From contig NZ_MAQX01000034.1 of assembly GCF_001682865.1 (NCBI RefSeq), forward strand, positions 165,569-229,568: a DNA stretch of 64,000 nucleotides, written 5' to 3'. Numbering within the stretch: position 1 is the stretch's first letter; each line of letters opens with the position of its first letter. Positions 33,868 through 43,033 of the stretch are shown here, piece after piece. The notes below the pieces were generated by a model. The model ran no database searches, had not been told where the DNA came from, and saw nothing but the letters and a program-made list of their open reading frames with translations. The stretch comes from Bacillus sp. FJAT-26390 (lineage in GTDB: Bacteria > Bacillota > Bacilli > Paenibacillales > Paenibacillaceae). The translations under genes were made by a program, and so were the position numbers.

Positions 33868-35325
33868 TTATCGATTAAGGACCCACGTATCCTTGACTCC
33901 GCCGCCCTGTGAAGAGTTGACTACCAGCGAACCTTCTGTCATTGCAACACGCGTTAAACCACCCGGAATGACGTGCGTCTCCTCTCCCATTAATGCAAAA
34001 GCTCGCAAATCAATATGGCGAGGCGTCATGCCGCCATCAACCATTACCGGCGCACGCGAGAGCTTCATCGTCGTTTGGGCGATATAGCGTCCTGGCTCGC
34101 GCTTGATGGCTTCAGCAAACGCTTGAATCTCCTTTGTCGTGGCGCTAGGCCCAATCAGCATGCCGTATCCGCCCGAGAGCGACGTCTCCTTCACGACGAG
34201 CTGATCCAAGTGGTCAAGCACATAATCCCGCTCTTCCTTGCGCGATAGAATGTACGTTGGAACGTTGTGCAATTGAGGCTCTTCTCCCAAATAGTAACGG
34301 ATCATGTCCGGTACGTATGCATAAACCGCCTTATCGTCCGCTACCCCCGTTCCGGGCGCATTCGCGATCGCAACATTGCCTGCGCGATACGCATTCATTA
34401 ATCCCGGAACGCCAAGAAAGGAATCCGGCTGGAAGGCCAGCGGGTCTAGAAAGTCATCGTCAATGCGGCGATAAATGACATCCACCTGGCGAAGCCCCCG
34501 CAAATCACGCAAATATATTTTGTGGTCCTTGTATACGAGATCCCTGCCTTCGACGAGGTGAATGCCCATTTGCTGCGCTAGAAAGGTGTGTTCGTAATAC
34601 GCGGAGTTGTAAGCGCCTGGCGTAAGCAATACGATAAGCGGGTCACGCTTGCCGTTCGGAGAAAGGGCGCGGAGAGAACTTAAGAAACAATTTAAGCTGC
34701 GATCTATGCTTTGTACCGAGCTGGATAAATACAAATCATGAAACAGCTCGCTCATTAATGTTCTGCCCTTGAAGAGGTAAGAAAAGCCCGACGGCGACCG
34801 CAAATTATCTTCAAGCACATAATAGCGGCCTTTCTCGTCACGAATCAAATCAATGCCTGATGCTGTAATATATACACCGCCGGGAACATGTAGACCAGCC
34901 ATTTCCGGCCTAAAATAAGTATTCGAAACAATCATTTTCCGAGGGATGATACCGTCTGCCACAATACGCTGCCCGTGATACACATCATGGACAAAAGCGT
35001 TCAAAGCACGGATCCGCTGCTTGACGCCGCGGTCAACAACTTCCCATTCATGCTTCGGAATGACGCGGGGAATGTAATCGAAAGGGATCGTTCGCTCAAG
35101 GGGTTCATTTTGCGAGCCGTTGTACAGCGTAAACGTAATGCCTTCCTCCATCATCCTTTGATTGATCGCATTTTGACGTACAGCCAGCTCAGCCGGCTTC
35201 ATCCTTCCAAATAAACGATGAACGCTGTCATAGTGAGCGCGAACGGAAAGGTCCTTGTCGAACATTTCATCGTAAAAGCTTTGTGAATCGTAAAATTGCG
35301 ATTGCGACTGTTTGGCCGTCGACAT
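33868..35325 (-). CDS. Circularly permuted ATP-grasp type 2 protein (COG2308)
   Basis: A 485-residue putative amide/peptide-bond ligase of the circularly permuted ATP-grasp family. Landmarks: YYVLEDNLRSPSGFSYLFKGR, IYRRIDDDFLDPLAF, NAPGTGVADDKAVYAYV, VVKETSLSGGYGMLIGP (Lys and Gly-rich ATP loop) and HIDLRAFALMGEE. ATG 35325 is chosen because GGAGGAGG lies upstream inside the longer frame. First gene of the triad operon. Function predicted by family, not demonstrated. Confidence 0.92.
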   Translation of the reverse strand: MSTAKQSQSQFYDSQSFYDEMFDKDLSVRAHYDSVHRLFGRMKPAELAVRQNAINQRMMEEGITFTLYNGSQNEPLERTIPFDYIPRVIPKHEWEVVDRGVKQRIRALNAFVHDVYHGQRIVADGIIPRKMIVSNTYFRPEMAGLHVPGGVYITASGIDLIRDEKGRYYVLEDNLRSPSGFSYLFKGRTLMSELFHDLYLSSSVQSIDRSLNCFLSSLRALSPNGKRDPLIVLLTPGAYNSAYYEHTFLAQQMGIHLVEGRDLVYKDHKIYLRDLRGLRQVDVIYRRIDDDFLDPLAFQPDSFLGVPGLMNAYRAGNVAIANAPGTGVADDKAVYAYVPDMIRYYLGEEPQLHNVPTYILSRKEERDYVLDHLDQLVVKETSLSGGYGMLIGPSATTKEIQAFAEAIKREPGRYIAQTTMKLSRAPVMVDGGMTPRHIDLRAFALMGEETHVIPGGLTRVAMTEGSLVVNSSQGGGVKDTWVLNR

Positions 35326-35497
35326 GACAACCGCCTCCTCCATGATGGGCGCTGCACCAATTTGGTACTAGCTGCGTGAACATCGGAACAATTTCGTTAT
35401 ATTTATGTCACAAAACTTAACATTCATAACGTTATCGCCTCTTAATGTTAGGATTATCATACTAAAATCTGAAAATTGTGTCAACTTATATAACGCG

Positions 35498-35534
35498 AAA
35501 GCAGGAACCCTCGGATGGAGAGAATTCCTGCTTT
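35498..35534 (-). terminator. Hairpin after the globin-coupled sensor gene
   Basis: AAAGCAGGAA pairs with TTCCTGCTTT around an AT-rich loop. The U-run is better on the plus strand, so efficiency in the expected direction is uncertain. Confidence 0.55.
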
Positions 35535-35563
35535 TTCTAAGCTGCGTTTATTCTAAGATTGTA

Positions 35564-36571
35564 TTAATTGCTTTGATTTAATTGCTGAAGATCCTTCGTT
35601 ACTTTATCGACCATTTGAACGAACGAAGCAAGCTCCTGCGAGCGGGCTGCTTGGTTTCGCGCTTCGACCGACGTGACTTCAGATTCATGACGAACGGCAG
35701 ACAACTTCTTGTCAATTTCTTCAAGCTTCGACTGTATCCCCTCGAGCGCATTTCGTGATGAGGCGGCAAGCTTGCGCACCTCATTCGCGACAACCTCAAA
35801 GCCTCGGCCATGCTCTCCGGCTCGAGCCGCCTCGATCGCGGCATTAAGCCCAAGCAGGTGAGTCTGATCGGATAATCCGCGAATTAAAGTACCCATTTCG
35901 TTAATGCCCTCAAGCTCCTCACGAAGCTCTCCTAATAATGTATGCGTCTTATCCTGAGATTGCGAGGTGGAAATTGCGGTAGCCGCAATGGATTGCGCGC
36001 CCTCGTCCAATTCCAACATGAGCGAAGCAAGCTCCTGCACCGCGCTAGTCACTGTCGTCAGCATCAAGGAACGGTTGTCCGCAAGCTCCTGAATTTTGTG
36101 CTGTTCATGCTGATTGTATGCCTCCAGCACAAATTGCGAGTCCAGATTAAACAATTTCGTCAGAGCATGTACAACTTCCTTCCAGCGCTCAGGAATAACC
36201 CGCTTAAGGACATCCATCGATATATCGAGGTAAGTCATATATGTACCCAAATACCAGTCCGTCGTCAATCCGATTCGGGAGTGGACGGCTCCGATCTTTA
36301 TCCGGTTTTCAATATACGATTGGTCGATTACCCCATCGGTAAGCGACATATAGTACCAGCGCTGCGTTCCCTTCAGCCGCTCGATCGTGCTTACTTTTGT
36401 AATAATCGCAAGCAATTCCGGCTGCTGGCCGACGCTATCATAAAAACGGTCTACTACTTCATCGACGATCTTCTCGAAAATAGGCTTGCACCCCGCTAAA
36501 AGATTTAAATCCTTTTCTGAAATGCCTGTGTACTCAAGCTGCTTCCTGCGTTCTTCCGTTACTTTGATCAA
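35564..36571 (-). CDS. Globin-coupled chemotaxis sensor, HemAT-like, with shortened MCP domain
   Basis: A 335-residue soluble protein. The N-terminal protoglobin-type sensor (about 10-155) carries the haem-binding proximal His97 in KIGAVHSRIGL, with the WYLGTYMTYLDI helix after it. The C-terminal methyl-accepting signalling hairpin (about 240-275: LGLNAAIEAARAGEHGRGFEVVANEVRKLA) is complete at the tip, but flanking helices are much shorter than in B. subtilis HemAT (about 430 residues). No membrane span. It should sense O2 or another haem ligand and signal to CheA/CheW or another partner. Confidence 0.9.
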   Translation of the reverse strand: MIKVTEERRKQLEYTGISEKDLNLLAGCKPIFEKIVDEVVDRFYDSVGQQPELLAIITKVSTIERLKGTQRWYYMSLTDGVIDQSYIENRIKIGAVHSRIGLTTDWYLGTYMTYLDISMDVLKRVIPERWKEVVHALTKLFNLDSQFVLEAYNQHEQHKIQELADNRSLMLTTVTSAVQELASLMLELDEGAQSIAATAISTSQSQDKTHTLLGELREELEGINEMGTLIRGLSDQTHLLGLNAAIEAARAGEHGRGFEVVANEVRKLAASSRNALEGIQSKLEEIDKKLSAVRHESEVTSVEARNQAARSQELASFVQMVDKVTKDLQQLNQSN

Positions 36572-36733
36572 TTAGTCCGACTCCTTCGGTGTATAGTAAC
36601 CAACCACTATCACCTATTATATCGGAAAACTTCCAAGAATCAGTATTAACATTTGAAAATCTTTTCAAACATGGAAGCATTGCAGAAAAGCCGATAGACA
36701 ATTGTCCATCGACTTCTCCGCTGCCAAACCGAA

Positions 36734-38629
36734 TTATCGATTCAGCAAGCTGCCCACGTAACGCAGCAGTTCGTTCGAGCAAACCGGGCAATACCCATGC
36801 TCATCCATAAGCCGCTTGGTTACTTCATTAATGCGCTTCAACTGGCTCTCATCCGGCGTTTTCGTAGAGGTCGTAATTTTGACGATATCCTTCAAATCCG
36901 CGAACAGCTTTTTCTCCACGGCCTCGCGCAGACGTTCATGACTTGTAAAATCGAACTTTTTCCCTTTGCGCGAATAGGACGATATGCGAATGAGAATCTC
37001 CTCTCGGAACGCTTTTTTCGCATTTTCGGAAACGCCGATTTGCTCTTCGATGGAACGCATGAGCCGCTCGTCTGGATCCATCTCTTCCCCTGTCAGCGGG
37101 TCCTTGATTTTCGCCCAGTTGCAGTAGGACTCAATGTTATCCAAATAGTTTTCAAACAAGGTGCGGGCCGATTCCTCATAGGAGTATACAAACGCCTTTT
37201 GGATTTCCTTCTTCGCCAGCAGGTCATATTCCTTGCGCGCCACCGAAATGAAATTTAAGTATCGCTCGCGTTCTTCCTTCGTGATAGAAGGATGGTGATC
37301 CAGCCCTTCCTTAAGCGCACGCAGCACGTCAAGCGCATTGATGCATTGTGTATCCTGCTTGATGAGCGCGCTGGAGATGCGGTTAATGACATAACGCGGA
37401 TCGATGCCCGTCATGCCCTCCTCCAGGTACTCATTTTGCATTTCCTTCAGATCGGCCTCTTTAAAGCCTTCTACTTCCTCGCCGTCGTACATCCTCATCT
37501 TCTTCACCAAGTCCATGCCCTGCTTCTTCGTTTCCTTGAGCCTTGTCAGGATGGAGAAGATAGCAGCCGCACGCAGCGCGTGAGGAGCAATATGGATATG
37601 GCGCATATCGCTTTGCGCGATGAGCTTCTTATAAATCTTCTCTTCATCCGATACCCTTAAATTGTAAGGAACCGGCATGACGATCATCCTGGAATGCAGC
37701 GCCTCGTTTTTCTTATTGCTTATGAACGATTTGTACTCGGATTCATTCGTATGCGCAATAATGAGCTCATCGGCGCTTATCAAAGCGAAGCGTCCAGCCT
37801 TGAAGTTCCCCTCCTGCGTCAGCGAGAGCAAATTCCATAGAAACTTCTCGTCGCATTTCAGCATCTCTTGGAACTCCATCAGTCCGCGATTGGCTTTGTT
37901 AAGCTCACCGTCAAACCGATAGGCACGCGGATCGGATTCGGATCCGTACTCCGTTATAGTCGAGAAATCGATGCTTCCCGTTAGATCGGCAATATCCTGC
38001 GATTTGGGATCGGATGGACTGAATGTGCCGATACCGACGCGGTTATCCTCGGATATAAACACACGCTCAACGAGCACATTTTCAATATCGCCGCCGTATT
38101 CCGTCTGCAGCCTCATTTGGCACGAAGGGCATAGGTTGCCTTCAATTCGAACACCGAGCTCTTTCTCGATATCAGGTCGAAGCTCATGGGGGATCAAGTG
38201 CAGCGGGTCCTCATGCATCGGGCAGCCTTTAATCGCATAAACGGCGCCGCGCTCGGTTCTAGAGAACCGCTCAAGCCCTTTTTTGAGCATTGTAACAATG
38301 GTTGATTTGCCTCCGCTGACGGGTCCCATCAATAACAATATCCGTTTGCGCACCTCAAGCCTGCGAGCCGATGAATGGAAATACTCCTCAACCAGCTTTT
38401 CCACCGCACGATCCAGCCCAAAGATTTCTTGATCAAAAAACTTATACTGCTTGTTGCCCCCAACGTCTTCCACCCCATGAGATTCAATCATTTCATAAAC
38501 GCGTGCATGTGCAGTCATGGCCGGGGACGGGTCCTTCCCGAGCAGTTCAATGTAATCCTTGAATGTTCCTGTCCATGCAAGCTTCTCGCTCTCAGCCTGA
38601 TACTCCGATATTCGCTTGAAAATGTCCAT
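36734..38629 (-). CDS. prkA: PrkA-family serine protein kinase / AAA+ ATPase
   Basis: A 631-residue PrkA protein, forespore/mother-cell-associated in Bacillus. AAA core with Walker A GPVSGGKST (102-110) and Walker B-like regions, then the C-terminal kinase-like domain. It has a CPSC motif (about 177) and a C-terminal CPVC motif (about 613) that look like metal ligands. ATG 38629 follows GGGAGGAGG; the upstream 11 codons are unlikely. Usually followed by yhbH and spoVR in Bacillus; here they are not adjacent. Confidence 0.94.
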   Translation of the reverse strand: MDIFKRISEYQAESEKLAWTGTFKDYIELLGKDPSPAMTAHARVYEMIESHGVEDVGGNKQYKFFDQEIFGLDRAVEKLVEEYFHSSARRLEVRKRILLLMGPVSGGKSTIVTMLKKGLERFSRTERGAVYAIKGCPMHEDPLHLIPHELRPDIEKELGVRIEGNLCPSCQMRLQTEYGGDIENVLVERVFISEDNRVGIGTFSPSDPKSQDIADLTGSIDFSTITEYGSESDPRAYRFDGELNKANRGLMEFQEMLKCDEKFLWNLLSLTQEGNFKAGRFALISADELIIAHTNESEYKSFISNKKNEALHSRMIVMPVPYNLRVSDEEKIYKKLIAQSDMRHIHIAPHALRAAAIFSILTRLKETKKQGMDLVKKMRMYDGEEVEGFKEADLKEMQNEYLEEGMTGIDPRYVINRISSALIKQDTQCINALDVLRALKEGLDHHPSITKEERERYLNFISVARKEYDLLAKKEIQKAFVYSYEESARTLFENYLDNIESYCNWAKIKDPLTGEEMDPDERLMRSIEEQIGVSENAKKAFREEILIRISSYSRKGKKFDFTSHERLREAVEKKLFADLKDIVKITTSTKTPDESQLKRINEVTKRLMDEHGYCPVCSNELLRYVGSLLNR

Positions 38630-38870
38630 ACCGTGCCTCCTCCCATCGCTTCCGCATTCCACTATTCGTTCTACGCCCGGGATTTGTCTCTAGACGCTCT
38701 ATCGAGTGGTGCCAACTTTTATTGAGGTATTACATTCCTATGCTTATTCGGGGAGATAATTGCACACTATTTTTGTCCTTCATCCATCAAAATCCGACAA
38801 GCTCGCAGAATCCTTTGTTATAATGGAGGCATATGCATCGTTTGGAACCCGTGGAGAGGAGAAACAAAAC

Positions 38871-39605
38871 GTGGCAGTATCACGCGAAGAAGAGCTCTAC
38901 AATCCTATAAAAAAGTACTATGAGCGGCTTGGCTACACGGTCAAAAGCGAGGTGCTCCATTGCGATTTGGTCGCCATTCATCCGGAGAGCGAAGATACGA
39001 TAATTGTCGAAATGAAAAAAACGTTCAACCTCGCCTTGCTGCTGCAAGGGGTTGAACGTCTTCGTTTGAATGGCCATGTCGTGCTTGCCGTAGAGAGGAA
39101 CCGCAAAAAAAGCGGTGCCCACAATCAGCGCTTCGGTGATTTGACCGAGCTCTGCCGTATGCTTGGTTTAGGATTTATGACCGTCACCTTTTACAAAACA
39201 AAGCCGCCCGTCATCGAGCTGCTATGCCAGCCTGGCGATCCGCCGCAGCGCGGCGCAAGACGCAAGAAGCAGGCACAGCTGCTTACGGAGTTTAGGGAGC
39301 GCAGCGGCGACTATAACGTCGGCGGCAGCACGGGACGCAAGCTCGTGACGGCTTACCGCGAGAAGGCGCTGCGGTGCGCTTACGCGCTTCATATCTCAGG
39401 CCCGCTAGCGCCGCGGGAAGTGGCGGCTATTACGGGCTACAGCCTCAGCGGCCAAACGCTGCGCAGCAATTATTACGGCTGGTTTGATCGCATCGGCCGA
39501 GGCAAATACAGCCTGCGCCCGGAAGGCGCGGCTGCATTATCCGAATACGGCAATGTGATCGCGGAATGGGCAGCCTCTATCGAAGCTGCTAACTCCGCGC
39601 CGTAA
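38871..39605 (+). CDS. DUF2161 family putative PD-(D/E)XK nuclease-like protein
   Basis: A 244-residue protein whose N-terminal half matches DUF2161 (YYERLGYTVKSEVLHCDLVAIHP, TIIVEMKKTFNLALLLQG). Asp32, Glu47 and Lys49 form a D...ExK nuclease-type site, with Gln59 as the usual helix residue. The C-terminal part (about 170-235) looks like a winged-helix. GTG 38871 is chosen for GAGGAG 9 bases upstream; an ATG at 38823 is the alternative. It overlaps the converging aminotransferase end by 17 bases. Biological role unknown. Confidence 0.82.
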   Translation: MAVSREEELYNPIKKYYERLGYTVKSEVLHCDLVAIHPESEDTIIVEMKKTFNLALLLQGVERLRLNGHVVLAVERNRKKSGAHNQRFGDLTELCRMLGLGFMTVTFYKTKPPVIELLCQPGDPPQRGARRKKQAQLLTEFRERSGDYNVGGSTGRKLVTAYREKALRCAYALHISGPLAPREVAAITGYSLSGQTLRSNYYGWFDRIGRGKYSLRPEGAAALSEYGNVIAEWAASIEAANSAP

Positions 39606-40785
39606 ACTCGCCAAGCGCCTCAACAAAGCGCTCAACCCCTTGCGCCGTCCGTGCGCCTGTATTGTACGTGTAGTTCAGTCTGGCGGTGTTGCGCTGCGGA
39701 TTCTCGGCATAGAACGAGCTGCCGGGCACGAACGCAACCCCCTTCTGGACCGCGCAGCGCAGGAGCGCCTCCGCATCAAGGCCGTCCGGCAGCTCAAGCC
39801 ACAGGAACATGCCACCTTTAGGCTTCACCCAAGCAACATCCTTCAACCCTTGACGTTTGAGAAGCTCATGCATTTCCAGCATCCGCTCTCCATAGGATTT
39901 AGAAATCGTTCTAATGTGATCATCAAGCTTAAACCCTCTAAGCAGCTGGCTCAAAATTTGCTGGTCCATCGTGCTTGAATGAAGGTCAGCCGCTTGCTTC
40001 GCTTTAGCCACCATGCCGATCACGCTGCTATCCCCGATTGCCCAGCCTGTTCGAAGGGCAGGCGCCACCGTTTTGGAGAACGTGCTCGTGTAAAATACCG
40101 TTCCACGCTCTACTTGCCCTTCAAGTGAAAGCAGCGTCGGGAACTGCTCGCTTTCATCAAATTTAATATCCCCATATGGATCATCTTCAATAATAGGCAT
40201 TTGATATTGCTTGCACAGGGCGAGCAGCTTCCGTCTTCTCTCTAAGCTCCAGACGCGTCCCGTCGGGTTTCCGAACGTCGGAACCGCATATAGCAGCCTT
40301 GGACGATGCTCGCGAATGAGCCGCTCGGCATCCTCTGGAATAATGCCATCCTCATCGCTCTCGGCCGCGATCACCTTTAAGCCATGCAGCGCAAACACTT
40401 GCAGGCTCGCCAGGTAAGTAGGCTTCTCGACCAATATGGCATCGCCAGGCTCAGTCAATACGCCGACCAGCAGATCAATCGCTTGCTGCGAGCCTGTTGT
40501 CAAAATCATTTGCTCCGGGCTTACGTTCATCTGCTTCGCCGCCATACGCTCGCAAAGCTGCTCTCTTAGCGGCAAATACCCTTCCGTTAAGCCGTATTGC
40601 AAAGCGCTTGGCCCTGCCGCAAATACACGGTCAGCCGCTTCACGCACCGCTTGTACCGGGAATAGCTCCTCCGCTGGGAGGCCTCCGGCAAACGAGATCA
40701 TATCCTTGCCTTGTGTCAGCTTCAAAATATCTCTTACCGCTGACGATTTTAACTGCGATACTCTGGATGAAAATCGATAATTCAT
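39589..40785 (-). CDS. PLP-dependent class I/II aminotransferase (LysN/2-aminoadipate type)
   Basis: A 398-residue fold type I aminotransferase. SFAGGLPAEELFP and GLPALQYG-like N-terminal loops are seen, then FGNPTGRVW, EDDPYGDI, the PLP lysine in YTSTFSKTVAPALRTGW (Lys about 237), and the terminal Arg region (NTARLNYTYN). It resembles 2-aminoadipate/branched-chain and aromatic aminotransferases and the catalytic half of MocR proteins, without the GntR domain. Amino-acid substrate unresolved. Confidence 0.9.
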   Translation of the reverse strand: MNYRFSSRVSQLKSSAVRDILKLTQGKDMISFAGGLPAEELFPVQAVREAADRVFAAGPSALQYGLTEGYLPLREQLCERMAAKQMNVSPEQMILTTGSQQAIDLLVGVLTEPGDAILVEKPTYLASLQVFALHGLKVIAAESDEDGIIPEDAERLIREHRPRLLYAVPTFGNPTGRVWSLERRRKLLALCKQYQMPIIEDDPYGDIKFDESEQFPTLLSLEGQVERGTVFYTSTFSKTVAPALRTGWAIGDSSVIGMVAKAKQAADLHSSTMDQQILSQLLRGFKLDDHIRTISKSYGERMLEMHELLKRQGLKDVAWVKPKGGMFLWLELPDGLDAEALLRCAVQKGVAFVPGSSFYAENPQRNTARLNYTYNTGARTAQGVERFVEALGEFTARS

Positions 40786-40888
40786 AGATCATGCTCCTCC
40801 TCGCAAGCTTAATGCTCGCTATGCTCATACTCTCTATGTTAACAATGTGTTCACAACTTTTAAAGTTTTCTTTTTTGCTGACGTTGGT

Positions 40889-40894
40889 TATAAT
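40889..40894 (+). promoter_or_regulatory. -10 element of the small membrane peptide gene
   Basis: A perfect TATAAT stands 31 bases upstream of the 30-codon frame. The -35 region is poor (GTTTTC at 17-base spacing). Confidence 0.4.
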
Positions 40895-40924
40895 AAGGAC
40901 AGCATACTTGGAGGTGTCCCACAG

Positions 40925-41017
40925 ATGAACTTTATTATTGTCATGACTGTGTTCGCATTGTTCATTACGGCGATGCTGACCAGCTCCTACAACGAAGACA
41001 AAACAAAAGGCCTATAA
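40925..41017 (+). CDS. 30-residue single-span membrane peptide
   Basis: ATG 40925 with GGAGGTG 7 bases upstream opens a 30-codon frame: hydrophobic segment (NFIIVMTVFALFITAMLTS) then a short charged tail (SYNEDKTKGL). A TATAAT lies upstream and a 22-bp perfect-stem terminator downstream. That set of signals is strong for so small a frame. Function unknown; similar tiny peptides modulate membrane proteins or are type-I-toxin-like. Confidence 0.68.
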   Translation: MNFIIVMTVFALFITAMLTSSYNEDKTKGL

Positions 41018-41095
41018 GCGATCTTGTAACAGCTTATGCCTAGCGTCACCGAACGGAAGCCAGCCTATATGGGCCGGGAACGATCGTTTCGCAGC

Positions 41096-41142
41096 AAAAT
41101 ATAAGGGAGTATAAGCACATTGCTTATACTCCCTTATATTTT
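41096..41142 (+). terminator. Very long perfect hairpin terminator
   Basis: 22 bp of perfect stem (AAAATATAAGGGAGTATAAGCA and its complement) with loop CAT. It ends the short plus-strand transcript of the membrane peptide. Confidence 0.85.
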
Positions 41143-41150
41143 AAACAAAA

Positions 41151-41200
41151 AAATGAAGCTTCCCTTTGAGCGCCTGCGCTCCTGACGGGAAGCTTCATTT
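41151..41200 (-). terminator. Terminator of the AbrB-like gene
   Basis: AAATGAAGCTTCCC pairs with GGGAAGCTTCATTT, inner GAGCGC/GCGCTC, and a T-run on the minus strand. It stands 8 bases from the opposing terminator. Confidence 0.88.
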
Positions 41201-41227
41201 CGTTAAAATAGCAGGATATCACGCAGA

Positions 41228-41476
41228 TTAGCGTTGTATCTCTGCCATTTCCTCCATACATACGCCACACACGTAGCGGTCCTTGAAATCGCGAACCTCA
41301 ACCATAGATCCGCAGAACACACATTTAGGACGGTACCGCTCCAAAATGATATGGTCACCTTGGACAAAAATTTCAACGGGATCGCCCTCGTTCATCAAAT
41401 AACGTTTGCGCAATGATTTAGGAAGTACAATACGTCCGAGTTGGTCCACTTTTCTAACTACACCTGCTGGTTTCAT
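41228..41476 (-). CDS. AbrB/SpoVT-family regulator with C-terminal zinc-ribbon
   Basis: An 82-residue protein. The N-terminal swapped-hairpin beta-barrel (AGVVRKVDQLGRIVLPKSLRKRY, then GDPVEIFVQGDHIILERY) is classic AbrB. Instead of the AbrB/Abh tail it has Cys pairs (CVFCGS and CGVC, spacing 16) that form a likely zinc knuckle, as in clostridial relatives. ATG 41476 has AAGAGGTG upstream. Transition-state-type transcriptional regulator; targets unknown. Confidence 0.9.
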   Translation of the reverse strand: MKPAGVVRKVDQLGRIVLPKSLRKRYLMNEGDPVEIFVQGDHIILERYRPKCVFCGSMVEVRDFKDRYVCGVCMEEMAEIQR

Positions 41477-41652
41477 CACTTTCACCTCTTCTGTGTCTGG
41501 TTTCGCAAGCTATGTCTGAGAAACCTCTGCGTTATAGTTTTTCGATGGACCATCAGCATTTCCTTCCTAAATCAATAATTCCTTAACATCCTGCAAATAA
41601 TCTCATTTTTAAAGCAAATGAAATCCATATATTGATATTTTTGTCTATTATT

Positions 41653-42117
41653 TTACTCGAGTCCGGGAAAATGATTTTGCCTAAGCGCCTCATATATAAT
41701 AATTGCAGCAGAATTGGACAAATTTAGTGAACGCACCGTATCCGTCATCGGCATCTTCATGCAGGTGTCCATATTGGCGTCAATGAGCTCCCTCGGCAGC
41801 CCTTTTGTCTCTTTGCCGAACACGAAGAAATCCCCGTCCTGAAACTCGAATTGCGAATACAGCTTGTTCGCTTTTGTGCTTGCGTAGAAAAAACGGCCCT
41901 GCGGGTAGCTTGCAAGCACCTCATCGAAGGAATCATGATATTCAATATGAACCGAATGCCAGTAATCAAGCCCCGCCCTCTTCAAGGTGCGGTCATCCGT
42001 ATCAAAGCCAAGCGGCCTTACTAAATGCAAAATAGTGCCTGTTGCGGCACAAGTACGTGAAATGTTGCCTGTGTTCGCCGGAATTTCCGGTTCTACCAAT
42101 ACAATATGGAATGCCAT
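41653..42117 (-). CDS. trmL: tRNA (cytidine/uridine(34)-2'-O)-methyltransferase TrmL
   Basis: A 154-residue SPOUT methyltransferase acting on wobble position 34 of tRNA-Leu. It contains VLVEPEIPANTGNISRTCAATG, the SPOUT knot motifs FFVFGKETKGLPRELI and TVRSLNLSNSAAIIIYEALRQ. Start 42117 follows AGGAGAG. Confidence 0.93.
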   Translation of the reverse strand: MAFHIVLVEPEIPANTGNISRTCAATGTILHLVRPLGFDTDDRTLKRAGLDYWHSVHIEYHDSFDEVLASYPQGRFFYASTKANKLYSQFEFQDGDFFVFGKETKGLPRELIDANMDTCMKMPMTDTVRSLNLSNSAAIIIYEALRQNHFPGLE

Positions 42118-42265
42118 GTTAACTTTCTCTCCTCTCAATTTGCCAACAATTCTCGAAAATGCACTATATTTTTACACCCACTTTACGTACCGTTAATCTC
42201 AAGCATAATTTCCACCTTCATAATAGGTAACATAATAGGCGTAACACATGAAGGAGAGCTGAACC

Positions 42266-42988
42266 ATGCGAAAAAAGATTTTGGTCGTGGATGACGAGCC
42301 ATCCATTTCGATGTTGATTGAATTTAATTTAAAGCTGGCAGGCTATGATGTACGCTGCGTTGGTGACGGTGAAGCCGTATTTGATATGCTAAAGCCTTTT
42401 CGTCCCGACTTGATCGTACTGGACCTCATGCTGCCAAAAATGGACGGAATTCAAGTTTGCCGCGAGCTGCGCAAGCAAAGCAATGCAGTACCTATCGTAA
42501 TGCTCACCGCCCTGCAGGATGTTACCGATAAAATAGCCGGACTTGATAACGGCGCCGATGACTATATGACGAAGCCGTTTAGCCCGCAAGAGCTTGTTTC
42601 CCGTATTCAAGCCATTTTCCGCCGCGTTCAATCGCTGCCAGGCATAGCAGATGACACAGCCTTCGACATTGGGAGATTGAACGTCCGGGTCGAGCAGCGT
42701 GAAGTTTTCATCGACGGCAAGCCCGTTGAGCTGACGCCTAAGGAATTTGAGCTGTTATTGTTCCTCTGCCGCCACAAAGGCAAAGTACTCAGCCGCCAGC
42801 AGCTGCTGCACGGCGTGTGGGACTACCATTTCCTCGGCGATACTCGTATCGTCGACGTGCACATCAGCCATTTGCGCGACAAGATCGAGAAAAACGCCCG
42901 TACGCCTGAATACATTATGACCGTACGCAATGTTGGCTATAAGCTGAATGGCCCTCATATTGCCGAAAATTCAGCCGCACAGGCGTAA
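42266..42988 (+). CDS. OmpR/PhoB-family response regulator, no adjacent kinase
   Basis: A 240-residue regulator. Receiver domain (ILVVDDEPSISMLI, phospho-acceptor Asp in VLDLMLPKMDG, Lys in TKPFSPQEL) and a winged-helix DNA-binding domain (LTPKEFELLLFLCRHKGKVLSRQQLL, DTRIVDVHISHLRDKIE). Upstream is trmL on the other strand and downstream a terminator, so it is an orphan. PhoP/WalR-like family; its kinase lies elsewhere or it acts without one. Confidence 0.92.
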   Translation: MRKKILVVDDEPSISMLIEFNLKLAGYDVRCVGDGEAVFDMLKPFRPDLIVLDLMLPKMDGIQVCRELRKQSNAVPIVMLTALQDVTDKIAGLDNGADDYMTKPFSPQELVSRIQAIFRRVQSLPGIADDTAFDIGRLNVRVEQREVFIDGKPVELTPKEFELLLFLCRHKGKVLSRQQLLHGVWDYHFLGDTRIVDVHISHLRDKIEKNARTPEYIMTVRNVGYKLNGPHIAENSAAQA

Positions 42989-43033
42989 TAGCAGCATCAC
43001 ATCACCAAAAGGATAGCTAAACGACAGCAACCG

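Noticed and set aside
41096..41200. Two adjacent hairpins as a possible mobile or REP-like repeat
   Set aside because: They are different sequences with U-runs facing two converging transcripts, so ordinary terminators explain them.
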